Below, one piece after another: positions 16,102-23,523 of a stretch of DNA of 35,587 nucleotides. The DNA is taken from the NCBI GenBank assembly GCA_021809105.1, contig JAKBAM010000005.1:1-35587 (forward strand), written 5' to 3'. This stretch comes from Actinomycetes bacterium (GTDB taxonomy: Bacteria > Actinomycetota > Acidimicrobiia > Acidimicrobiales > Palsa-688). Numbering within the stretch: the stretch's first letter is position 1; every line of letters starts with the position of its first letter. Position numbers and translations under genes: made by a program. The notes under the pieces were generated by a model. That model saw nothing but the letters and a program-made list of their open reading frames with translations, was not told the DNA's origin and did no database searches.

Positions 16102-17623
16102 GCCAGGCGGGCTCGCAGCCCGCGACCTCGTCGTCGCCGTCGGCCGCCGGGGCGAGGAGCGGGTGGTGCTGGCTGGCACCGACCTCCGCGTTGCGCCGGG
16201 GGAGGCGCTACTGATCACCGGTCCGCGCGGATCGGGCAAGAGCGCGCTCGCGGGCGCACTCGAAGGGGGAAGGGCGCTTCGCCACGGCACTGTTCGTCCC
16301 GCCGACGGGGGCGTGGTCGGGTGGTCGGTCACCGGTGGGAGCCATGCACCCCCAACGAGGGCGGGACGCCGCAAGCGGAGGGACGCCCCGGACCTCGAGT
16401 CCGCTGCGGTCCTGGTGGTAGACGATGCCGACTGGCTCGAGCCGGCGAAGCTGGCGCATCTCGTCTCCCGCCGACGATCGCGGACCTTGCCCACCGTGGC
16501 CCTGGCGCAGCGCCGTCTCGTCGGCTTCGACCGCTACCTGCGCCTCGACGGCCTCACCCTCACGCCCGAGCCCGAGCCCGAGCCCGCGCCCGAGCGCAGC
16601 GCTGCTGGCGCCGGCGATCTCGTGGTCTCCCCGGAGCAGCTGGAGCAGCTCATCGTCACCGAGTTGGAAGCGGCGGGCACTCCGACATCGACGGCGGCGA
16701 CCGTGGCTTCGGTGCTCACCGACGCCGACCGGCGTGGTCACCACTCCCACGGCGTCGAGCTCCTACCCACCTACCTGGCTCGCATCCGAGCGGGTGGCAT
16801 CGACGCGAGCGCGTCGCTCGGCTTGGTGGGCGATGGGGCCACCTTGAAGATCGACGCCCGGGGCGGTTTCGGCCAGGTCGCGGCCACGAGGGCGGCCCTG
16901 GAGTGCGCCCAACGCGCCGACGAGCACGGCGTGGCTGCGGTCGGCGTGTCGGGCAACAACCACGTCGGCATGATGGCCGCTTACCGGTGGCCGTTCCAGC
17001 GCCACCGGGTGGTCGGCTTCCTCACCAACGTATCCGGGCCCTCCGTCGCCCCTCCCGGCGGCACCCGTCCGACCATCGGCAGCGACGCCATCTGCCTCGT
17101 GGTCCCCGGCGAACAGGAGCCCTTTTGCGTCGACTTCGGCACAGGCGTCGTGTCCGCAGGCAAGGTTCGTGCGGCGGGAAACCGGGGGCTCCCCGTCCCG
17201 GCCGGGTGGCTGCTAGATGCAGCCGGAAATCCATGCGCCGAGCCGGCCGAGCTGGAGCGTGGCGGCTCGATCCCGGTCTTCGGCGGCCACAAAGGCCTGT
17301 GTACGGCCGTCATCGCGGAGGTACTGGCCGGCGTCCTCGGCGGTGCCACGGTAAGCCCCCTAGTAGCCAAGCAGCGCGCGCACCCCGAGCAGGTAATGGG
17401 GTGCGCGCAGATGTTCATCGGTATATCTCTCCGCAGCTTCCCCTGCGATCCCGCGGCGCTCATCGGCGTACTGCGCCGGGCCGTGCGCGACTCGTACGAG
17501 ACGGAGCCGGAAGATCCATGGTTCCCCGACCAGTACGAAGAGCGCAACGAAGCGACCGCTGGGAACGAGGGCATCGCCGTGCCCTCGGCGGTCGCTACCG
17601 CGCTCGGCTGGACGGGTCGGTGA
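16085..17623 (+). CDS. Fusion of an ABC-like P-loop domain with an Ldh2-family (malate/lactate) dehydrogenase
   Basis: A 512-residue two-domain protein. Residues 1-158 open like an ABC ATPase: LAARDLVVAV, then Walker A GPRGSGKS (46-53) and a Walker B-like LVVDDAD (110-116). The helical subdomain, LSGGQ signature, catalytic Glu and H-loop are not visible. A Pro-Glu linker follows (161-172). Residues about 178-512 are a full-length Ldh2-type NAD(P)H dehydrogenase: HHSHGVELLPTYL (His222), SGNNHVGMMAAYR, SVAPPGGTRP and GGHKGLCTAVIAEVLAGVLGG. Ldh2 enzymes reduce 2-oxo acids or cyclic/N-methyl imino acids. ATG 16085 overlaps the thioesterase gene by 17 bases; GTG 16094 is an alternative. I know of no other protein with this pairing. 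Confidence 0.85.
   Translation: MRPVREPGGLAARDLVVAVGRRGEERVVLAGTDLRVAPGEALLITGPRGSGKSALAGALEGGRALRHGTVRPADGGVVGWSVTGGSHAPPTRAGRRKRRDAPDLESAAVLVVDDADWLEPAKLAHLVSRRRSRTLPTVALAQRRLVGFDRYLRLDGLTLTPEPEPEPAPERSAAGAGDLVVSPEQLEQLIVTELEAAGTPTSTAATVASVLTDADRRGHHSHGVELLPTYLARIRAGGIDASASLGLVGDGATLKIDARGGFGQVAATRAALECAQRADEHGVAAVGVSGNNHVGMMAAYRWPFQRHRVVGFLTNVSGPSVAPPGGTRPTIGSDAICLVVPGEQEPFCVDFGTGVVSAGKVRAAGNRGLPVPAGWLLDAAGNPCAEPAELERGGSIPVFGGHKGLCTAVIAEVLAGVLGGATVSPLVAKQRAHPEQVMGCAQMFIGISLRSFPCDPAALIGVLRRAVRDSYETEPEDPWFPDQYEERNEATAGNEGIAVPSAVATALGWTGR
16565..16594. repeat. CCCGAG hexamer repeat encoding the Pro-Glu interdomain linker
   Basis: Five units (one variant, CCCGCG) encode the Pro-Glu/Ala linker that joins the P-loop and dehydrogenase domains. 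It is the second Pro-rich hexamer repeat in the operon; the other encodes a Pro-Ala loop in the NRPS gene. Confidence 0.8.
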
Positions 17624-18339
17624 AAGCCCCCGAGCAGGCGCCGGAGCCGGCGATCGGCTCGGCGCCCGGATGGCCGTTGGTCCTCTACTACCACCACGTG
17701 CACCCGACTCTCCGGCACTACTGCTCCGTGACTCCGTCGGACCTGCGGCGAGGCCTGGAACTGGTGTTGTCGGCCTTCGAAGGGGGCAGCCAGGACCCTC
17801 ACTGCGCTGCGAGCCGGGTAGTCGGCGGCGGAGACCGGCCGAGCGTCCTGGTCACATTCGACGACGGCTACGCCGACGTGCTCGATCACGGGCTCGCCGT
17901 GCTCGACGATCTTGGGGTCAAGGCGGTGATGTTCCTGGTAACAAGTTGGGTCGGGAGGCGCACCCCCGACACCAGCCAGTCGTGCATGACGTGGGCGGAC
18001 GCGCGTTCGCTCGCGGCGCAAGGGCACGTGATCGGAGCGCACACCGTGACGCACCCCAAGCTCAGCGCCCTCGACGGAGGCTGCCAGACATCGCAGATCG
18101 AGGGATCCGTCGCCAAGGTCAGCTCCGAGGTCGGCGGGTGCGTACCTTTTGCTTACCCGTACGGTGTCAAGGGGGAGTGCTCGCCCGGCGACGAGCGCTC
18201 TGCGTTCGGCTCGGTCAAGGCGGCTGCCCGCCCATGGGACGACCAGCACGCCGAGATCCGGCGGACCTACCTGCCGACGGGCGCACCCGAGCGTTGGCCC
18301 GGCTTGATCGCGAACTGGAGGACGCAGTGGGAACGGTGA
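17620..18339 (+). CDS. Polysaccharide deacetylase (NodB homology, carbohydrate esterase 4)
   Basis: A 239-residue NodB-homology protein that would remove an N- or O-acetyl group from a sugar using a divalent metal. Motif 1 is VTFDDGYAD (Asp81 catalytic base, Asp82 metal ligand) and motif 2 is HTVTHP (His141 and His145, metal ligands). YYHHVHP near the N-terminus and FAYPYG in the C-terminal half are also typical. There is no signal peptide, so it appears cytoplasmic, unlike wall-modifying relatives. GTG 17620 and the stop each share 4 bases with a neighbour. With the glycosyltransferase and UDP-sugar dehydrogenase that follow, it probably unmasks an amine on a sugar of the product, as in some pseudo-oligosaccharide pathways. 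Confidence 0.88.
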   Translation: MKAPEQAPEPAIGSAPGWPLVLYYHHVHPTLRHYCSVTPSDLRRGLELVLSAFEGGSQDPHCAASRVVGGGDRPSVLVTFDDGYADVLDHGLAVLDDLGVKAVMFLVTSWVGRRTPDTSQSCMTWADARSLAAQGHVIGAHTVTHPKLSALDGGCQTSQIEGSVAKVSSEVGGCVPFAYPYGVKGECSPGDERSAFGSVKAAARPWDDQHAEIRRTYLPTGAPERWPGLIANWRTQWER

Positions 18340-19151
18340 CCCTCACGCCAACCGTGTCGGTGGTGATCGCCACCCGGGACCGGCCAGCGGATCTGGCGCG
18401 GTGCTTGAGCGGCCTCTACCACGTGGATCGCCGCCTCCTCGTGGAGGTTGTCATCGCCGACGACGGCTCCCGGCGGCCGGTCGCCGCCGGGCTGGCGGCC
18501 ACGCCCTTACCCGTGCGGGTATTGCGCGTCGAACGCTCGATTGGCGCCGACGCGATCCGCAACCTCGCTGCCCGTGACGCGGAAGGCGACCATCTGGCAT
18601 TCCTCGACGACGACGCCGTGTGTCGCTCCGATTGGCTCACTGTCATCGCCGACCAGCTTTCCAGCGACGTCGCAGTCACGGGACGGGTGCTCCGATTCGA
18701 CGAGGGGCTGGTGAGCCGGGCCCGTCAGACCCGCTACGACGACCGCTACCGCGGGCTTCTTCCGGCCGACCGGGTCCGCTACTTCGCTGGTGGCAATGGC
18801 GCAGTTCGAGCCGATGCCTTCCACGCCTCCGGCGGTTTCGATCCTCGCGCCGCTGGTGGCGACAACACACTGGCGCACCGCCTGACCGCGTCGGGGGGAT
18901 CGGTGCGCTTCCGCCCGGACATGGTCGTCGCTCATCGCAACAGCAAAGGCTTCTGCTGCGCCGCTCGTGCGGCGACCCTCGCAGGCCGCGCCACAGAGGC
19001 CCCGCCACCTGCGTGGACCCTCCTCCAGTCCGCGCTGCGGCCCGCCAGCAGCGGGGATCCAGCGGTGCGGGCCCTCAACACGCTGCTCGGACTATGCCAT
19101 ATCGCCGGGCAGCTGCTCAGCCGAAGCGAGCGAGGCGTGGATGACCACTGA
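18336..19151 (+). CDS. Family 2 glycosyltransferase
   Basis: A 271-residue GT-A fold glycosyltransferase. VSVVIATRDRPADLARCL at the N-terminus is the nucleotide-binding start of GT2 enzymes. VVIADDGSRRP carries the conserved Asp pair, FLDDDAV (Asp91-93) is the metal/nucleotide DXD motif, and FAGGNGAVRADAF corresponds to the acceptor-side region. No transmembrane segment is evident, so it acts on a soluble or carrier-bound acceptor. GTG 18336 gives the operon's usual 4-base overlap; GTG 18327 is an in-frame alternative adding three residues. The donor may be the UDP-uronic acid made by the next gene's enzyme. Confidence 0.88.
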   Translation: MTLTPTVSVVIATRDRPADLARCLSGLYHVDRRLLVEVVIADDGSRRPVAAGLAATPLPVRVLRVERSIGADAIRNLAARDAEGDHLAFLDDDAVCRSDWLTVIADQLSSDVAVTGRVLRFDEGLVSRARQTRYDDRYRGLLPADRVRYFAGGNGAVRADAFHASGGFDPRAAGGDNTLAHRLTASGGSVRFRPDMVVAHRNSKGFCCAARAATLAGRATEAPPPAWTLLQSALRPASSGDPAVRALNTLLGLCHIAGQLLSRSERGVDDH

Positions 19152-20454
19152 GATCCGTCTCAACCCGTCGACGCCGCCCGCAGAGGACCTCGGTCTCCCA
19201 TCGAGTCATGCCGCAGTAGGAGTCATCGGTCTCGGCTACGCCGGGCTGCCGATGGCAGTCGAGATCGCGGCAAGCGGTCGACCTACCGTGGGATTCGACG
19301 TCGCTGCCTCGGTGGTCGCTGCCCTCCAGGCGGGGTCCAGCCATGTCGACACGGTCTCGGACGGGCAAGTGCGCGCCGTCCGGGGCACCTTCGTGGCCAC
19401 CAGCTCTCCCTCGGCGCTGCGTGACTGCTCGGTGGTGGTCATCTGCGTCCCGACACCGCTCGACTCCGACGGAGCTCCCGACCTGCGGCCGCTGCGCGGC
19501 GCGTGCGGCTCGCTCTCCGCTCAGCTCCAGCCAGGTCAGCTCGTCGTCGTCGAGTCGACCGTCTTCCCTGGCTGCACCGCCGAGGTGGTACAGCCGATCC
19601 TCGAGCGGAGCGGGCTGTGCGGTGGCCTCGAGTTCTCGTTGGCCTTCGCTTCCGAACGCATCGACCCGGGCAACCGGCGCTTCGACGTGGCGAACACCCC
19701 CAAGGTGGTAGGCGGCCTCACGCCGGTGTGCGGCATGCGAGCCGAGTTGTTCTACCGGAACGTCGGGGTGCCGGTCTACCTGGCGCGTGGACTGCGCGAG
19801 GCCGAGGCGTCCAAGGTCCTCGAGAACTCCTACCGGATGGTCAACATCGCGCTGGTCAACGAGTTTGCCCAGTACTGCGTCGGGCTGGGAATCGACGTGA
19901 TGGACGCCATCGGAGCGGCGGCGACCAAGCCGTTTGGTTTCGCTCCGTTCTACCCGAGCGCCGGCGCCGGGGGCCACTGCATCCCCGTCGACCCCGCGTA
20001 CCTCTCCTTCGCGGCGCGCAGGGCGGGTACGCCCATCACCCTCATCGAGCAGGCGCGACGCCTCAACTTGTCCATGCCCCTCTGGTTTGTCGGGCAGATC
20101 GAATCCGCACTCGGGGCGCGGGGTGCCTCCGTCGCGGGATCGACCGTCGCCCTCTTCGGCGTCACCTACAAGTCCGGCATCGCTGACCTCCGCAACACTC
20201 CGGCCGAAGCGATCGCCCGGGACCTGAGGTCCAAAGGCGCACACGTCGCTTTCCACGATCCGCTCGTCGAGACCTGGGCAGTGGACGGCGCCGCGGTCCA
20301 CCGTTACGCCAGCGCCGAAGACGGCCTGGCCGACGCCGCCCTCGTCTTGGTCCTCCAGGCATACCCCGAGTACGCCTGTCTCGGGGGAGCCCGCACCGTC
20401 CTCGACCCGTTCGACCGGCTTCGGGAGGTGGGACATGGGAAAGCGTCTGCCTGA
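19141..20454 (+). CDS. UDP-sugar 6-dehydrogenase (UDP-ManNAc/UDP-GlcNAc dehydrogenase type)
   Basis: A 437-residue NAD+-dependent four-electron dehydrogenase that converts a UDP-hexose to the UDP-uronic acid. The Rossmann start is VGVIGLGYAGLPMAVEIA, followed by VESTVFPGCT. The catalytic Cys280 lies in GAGGHCIPVDP; GHCIPVDP is typical of the UDP-N-acetylhexosamine dehydrogenases (WecC/WbpA-like), not UDP-glucose dehydrogenase. LFGVTYKSGIADLRNTPA is the C-terminal UDP-binding motif. ATG 19141 overlaps the glycosyltransferase gene by 11 bases. It probably makes an N-acetylated uronic acid donor that the neighbouring glycosyltransferase and deacetylase then use; exact hexose specificity is not certain. 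Confidence 0.92.
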   Translation: MTTEIRLNPSTPPAEDLGLPSSHAAVGVIGLGYAGLPMAVEIAASGRPTVGFDVAASVVAALQAGSSHVDTVSDGQVRAVRGTFVATSSPSALRDCSVVVICVPTPLDSDGAPDLRPLRGACGSLSAQLQPGQLVVVESTVFPGCTAEVVQPILERSGLCGGLEFSLAFASERIDPGNRRFDVANTPKVVGGLTPVCGMRAELFYRNVGVPVYLARGLREAEASKVLENSYRMVNIALVNEFAQYCVGLGIDVMDAIGAAATKPFGFAPFYPSAGAGGHCIPVDPAYLSFAARRAGTPITLIEQARRLNLSMPLWFVGQIESALGARGASVAGSTVALFGVTYKSGIADLRNTPAEAIARDLRSKGAHVAFHDPLVETWAVDGAAVHRYASAEDGLADAALVLVLQAYPEYACLGGARTVLDPFDRLREVGHGKASA

Positions 20455-21961
20455 AGCGGCGAACGCCGGCGCGCCATGCCTCCCCGACCTCTTCGCCGCG
20501 CAGGTGCGCCGGTGTCCGACCGCGGCGGCGATCCACTCGATCGTCGATGGCCGCATTCTGACCTACCGGGAGTTGGATGTCGCGGTGGCGGTGCAGGCCT
20601 CGGCACTGCTCGATGCCGGCGTCGGGCCGGGAAGCCGGGTTGCCTTGGTGACCACCCGCTCGGTTGCCGAGGCAGTGGTCAGCCTGGCGGTATGCCGGGT
20701 GGGCGCCGCGTACGCTCCGATCGACGCCGACACGCCCGCCGCCCGCAAGGCACAGCTCATCGACCAGGTGGCCCCCGACCTGGTGATGGCGCAGTCAGGG
20801 GAGATGCCCCGCCTGTCGGTGGCCTGCCTGGAGCCGTCATTCGAGGGGCCGTCGGCGCCCGTATCTGGGGCACAGCCCCCTGTGGCCGCGGGCTCGCCCG
20901 CCGTCGTGGTGTTCACGTCCGGCTCCTCCGGGGTGCCGAAGGCCATCCAGCTGCCCCACCGGGCTCTCGTGCGACTCGCGCTCCACGGTCCGGCGCTCGG
21001 CTACCAGCCCGGCCGGCGGTGCCTGCGCTTCGCCGCCGTCGGCTTCGATGTCGCGGTCATGGAAGTGTGGGCGACACTGTGCAACGGCGCAACCCTCGTT
21101 GTGCCCGAACCGGAGCTGTGCTCTCCGGGGCGCTTCGCGCAGATAATGGCGGAGGGGCGGGTGGACTCGCTCTTCCTCACCTCCGGATTGCTTCGAGTGA
21201 TGGAGCGCTTCGCTCCTCACGCCTTCGACGGGGTGGAGGTGCTCGTCACCGGAGGAGACATCGCGCCGGCGCCGACCATCGCCCGCCTACTCGAGCGTCA
21301 CCCGCGCCTGACTGTGATCAACGGGTACGGCCCGGCAGAGAACAGCGTGGTGACCACCGCCCACGCCATGCAAGACGCCACGCTGGTCACCGATCCGGTG
21401 CCGATCGGCCGGGAGGTGGGCGGATCCTGCGTGGCCGTGGTAGACGACAGCCTTTGCCCCGCCACGACCGGCGAGCTGCTGGTAGGAGGCGACGGGCTGG
21501 CGGATGGCTACCTGGACGATCCGGGTCGCACCGAGAGGAGCTTCATCGAGATCGACGGCCGGCGCTGGTACCGCACCGGGGACATAGTCCGCCGGGACGA
21601 TGACGGGACTCTTTGGTACCTCGGACGCCGCGACGACCAGGTGAAGGTGCGCGGCTTTCGAGTCGAGCTCGGCGAGGTGGAGGTGGCGCTGCGGGCCCTC
21701 CAGGGGATCAGCGACGTCGTCGTCGTGGCATCGGCCGGCGACAGCTCTGAGCGCCAACTGCTGGCGGCGTTCGTCTCGGCTGGCGGCATGGCGCCGGCGG
21801 TCGACTTGCGCCGGGAAGCGGCGAGGTGCCTGCCGGCCCACATGCTGCCCGCGCGTTGGGTCGCAGTCGACCAGGTTCCGGTCACCGCTCACGGGAAGGT
21901 AGACCGCGCCGCGGTTCTCAGGCTGTTCGCGCCGGTGGCGGGTCCTCCGTTGGCCGAGTAG
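20435..21961 (+). CDS. Stand-alone NRPS adenylation enzyme
   Basis: A 508-residue amino-acid-activating enzyme with no fused carrier, last gene of the operon. Core motifs: LTYREL (A1), VVFTSGSSGVPKA (A3), NGYGPAENS (A5, with Ala for the usual Thr of GPTE), YRTGDIV (A7), LGRRDDQVKVRGFRVELGEVE (A8, intact) and PVTAHGKVDR (A10 lysine). Residues at the ten PheA specificity positions read, by eye, D-V-M-F-V-G-G-V-V-K; the leading Asp indicates an alpha-amino acid and the pocket is hydrophobic, but I cannot name the substrate. ATG 20435 overlaps the dehydrogenase gene by 20 bases. It is the obvious candidate to load the A-less carriers at 10353 and 11858. Confidence 0.93.
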   Translation: MGKRLPEAANAGAPCLPDLFAAQVRRCPTAAAIHSIVDGRILTYRELDVAVAVQASALLDAGVGPGSRVALVTTRSVAEAVVSLAVCRVGAAYAPIDADTPAARKAQLIDQVAPDLVMAQSGEMPRLSVACLEPSFEGPSAPVSGAQPPVAAGSPAVVVFTSGSSGVPKAIQLPHRALVRLALHGPALGYQPGRRCLRFAAVGFDVAVMEVWATLCNGATLVVPEPELCSPGRFAQIMAEGRVDSLFLTSGLLRVMERFAPHAFDGVEVLVTGGDIAPAPTIARLLERHPRLTVINGYGPAENSVVTTAHAMQDATLVTDPVPIGREVGGSCVAVVDDSLCPATTGELLVGGDGLADGYLDDPGRTERSFIEIDGRRWYRTGDIVRRDDDGTLWYLGRRDDQVKVRGFRVELGEVEVALRALQGISDVVVVASAGDSSERQLLAAFVSAGGMAPAVDLRREAARCLPAHMLPARWVAVDQVPVTAHGKVDRAAVLRLFAPVAGPPLAE

Positions 21962-21987
21962 GGGAGGCCCGGCCTACGCTCCTCCTT

Positions 21988-22025
21988 GCGGACCGTGAGC
22001 GCTGGCCACCGTCGGTGTGGTCCGC
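21988..22025 (+). terminator. Candidate hairpin at the end of the biosynthetic operon
   Basis: GCGGACC (21988-21994) and GGTCCGC (22019-22025) are exact complements, with a smaller CACC/GGTG stem inside the 24-base loop. It lies 27 bases after the last operon stop and before the mdh ribosome binding site. There is no T-run. It may end the operon or only attenuate readthrough into mdh. Confidence 0.4.
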
Positions 22026-22069
22026 CGCGTTGCTGCACCCGCTCGCAGACATCCCGAGGAGATACCCCC

Positions 22070-23065
22070 ATGCCCGCATCCCCCGTCCGCGTCGCTGTGA
22101 CCGGCGCCGCCGGTCAGATCGGCTACAGCCTGCTGTTCCGCATAGCCAGCGGTCAGCTGCTCGGACCGGAGCAGCCGGTCATCTTGCAGCTCCTCGAGAT
22201 CACCCCTGCGCTCGGCGCGCTGCAGGGTGTAGTGATGGAGCTGAACGACTGCGCGTTTCCCCTCGTTGCCGGCATCACGACCAGCGACGACCCGAATGCG
22301 GCCTTCTCCGACGCCAACGTCGCTCTCCTGGTGGGGTCGCGGCCCCGGACCAAAGGCATGGAACGGGCCGACCTGCTCCAGGCGAACGGCGCCATTTTCA
22401 CGGTGCAGGGCAAAGCGCTCTCCGACAACGCCGCGTCGGACATCAAGGTGCTGGTAGTGGGCAACCCGGCCAACACCAACGCTCTCATCGCGCAACAGTC
22501 AGCACCTGGCATCGCCGCAGAGCGATTCAGCGCCATGACCCGCCTGGACCACAACCGGGCGCTGGCGCAGCTATCCGCCAAGACTGGCCGGCCGATCAGC
22601 GAGATCTCGCGCATGACGATCTGGGGTAACCACTCGGCCACCCAATACCCCGATGTGTATCGGGCTCGCATCGGAGGCCGTCCGGCCACGGAGGTGGTGG
22701 GCGACGAGGAGTGGATAGAGAAGGAGTTCATCCCGACGGTGCAAAAGCGGGGCGCAGCGATCATCGAGGCTCGTGGCGCGTCGAGCGCGGCCTCGGCCGC
22801 GAGCGCAGCCATCGACCACATGCGGGATTGGGTGTCGGGGACGCCCTCCTCCGATGACTGGGTGTCGATGGCGGTCCCCTCCGACGGCAGCTACGGAGTG
22901 CCGGAGGGGCTGATCTCTTCGTTCCCGGTGACGACGGCGGACGGCTCGTATTCGATCGTCGAGGGCCTGGAACTCGACGAGTTCTCCCGCGGCCGCATCG
23001 ACGCCTCCGTTGCGGAGCTCGGCGAGGAGCGGGACGCAGTTCGAGGGCTCGGGCTCATCAAGTAG
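22070..23065 (+). CDS. mdh: Malate dehydrogenase
   Basis: NAD-dependent malate/oxaloacetate oxidoreductase of the TCA cycle. The 331 residues match the cytosolic, Thermus-type MDH group. Seen: [21 protein letters not shown] (NAD-binding loop), [20 protein letters not shown] with the acidic residue after strand 2 that selects [20 protein letters not shown], and the catalytic His region [11 protein letters not shown]. The start is ATG 22070, preceded by GAGGAGA; earlier in-frame starts lack an SD. Its own ribosome binding site and the 108-base gap suggest it is separate from the biosynthetic operon. A strong hairpin follows the stop. Confidence 0.95.
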   Translation: MPASPVRVAVTGAAGQIGYSLLFRIASGQLLGPEQPVILQLLEITPALGALQGVVMELNDCAFPLVAGITTSDDPNAAFSDANVALLVGSRPRTKGMERADLLQANGAIFTVQGKALSDNAASDIKVLVVGNPANTNALIAQQSAPGIAAERFSAMTRLDHNRALAQLSAKTGRPISEISRMTIWGNHSATQYPDVYRARIGGRPATEVVGDEEWIEKEFIPTVQKRGAAIIEARGASSAASAASAAIDHMRDWVSGTPSSDDWVSMAVPSDGSYGVPEGLISSFPVTTADGSYSIVEGLELDEFSRGRIDASVAELGEERDAVRGLGLIK

Positions 23066-23076
23066 AGGGCTGGCCC

Positions 23077-23115
23077 CATCGAGCTGGGACGGGTGATCAC
23101 CGCCCCAGCTCGATG
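23077..23115. terminator. Perfect 12-bp hairpin between mdh and a convergent gene
   Basis: CATCGAGCTGGG (23077-23088) and CCCAGCTCGATG (23104-23115) are exact reverse complements. The 15-base loop contains its own 10-base palindrome, GGTGATCACC. It lies 12 bases after the mdh stop and 18 bases beyond the stop of the convergent small gene, so it probably terminates both transcripts. Confidence 0.8.
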
Positions 23116-23132
23116 CTCTCGGGCTGGAAGAT

Positions 23133-23351
23133 CTAGACGGCGATGCCCGGCGGGAGCACTACGCCCAGGCGGTGCAGGTAGCACAGCTTGCGTTCGATGG
23201 CTTCTCGCCAGACCTTCAGATCGGCCTCGAAGTGGGCACGGTCGCCGTCCTCGCAGGCGTGCTCAAGCTCGTCGAACGCTGCGTCCTCGGCGTCCAGCAA
23301 GCTCCTGTACTTCGCCAGGAATCCGTCGTCGATGACCTCTGCCAGCTGCAC
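23133..23351 (-). CDS. Small helical hypothetical protein (72 aa)
   Basis: A 72-residue acidic, mostly alpha-helical protein of unknown function, with FLAKYRSLLDAEDAAFDEL followed by an Asp/Glu-rich stretch, a Trp-containing helix and a C-terminal YLHRLGVVLPPG. GTG 23351 is chosen because AGGGAGG lies eight bases upstream on the minus strand; longer in-frame versions add Arg-rich, non-protein-like sequence. There is no signal peptide, membrane segment or cysteine pattern (one Cys in each half). It converges with mdh and shares its terminator. The clear ribosome binding site and protein-like composition support a real gene. Confidence 0.65.
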   Translation of the reverse strand: MQLAEVIDDGFLAKYRSLLDAEDAAFDELEHACEDGDRAHFEADLKVWREAIERKLCYLHRLGVVLPPGIAV

Positions 23352-23523
23352 GTGTGGTACCTCCCTGGAAGCGTGAGGCGAGCGTATCTCCCCCCGTCGG
23401 CTGGCGTCGGGGCGGCCGCCCAAGGGTCCGCTCCTGAGGGTTCCTCTCCCGGGGAGTCCCGCTCCCAGAGGGCTCGGGGACGGTCCGGGGGGATGGGCCG
23501 GGTGGTCCCGGTCCGACTGCGGT

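Noticed and set aside
19117..20556. Minus-strand open frame of about 480 codons opposite the UDP-sugar dehydrogenase
   Set aside because: High GC removes stops from antisense frames. The plus strand has the full dehydrogenase motif set; the minus product is Arg/Gly/Asp-rich with no recognisable fold.
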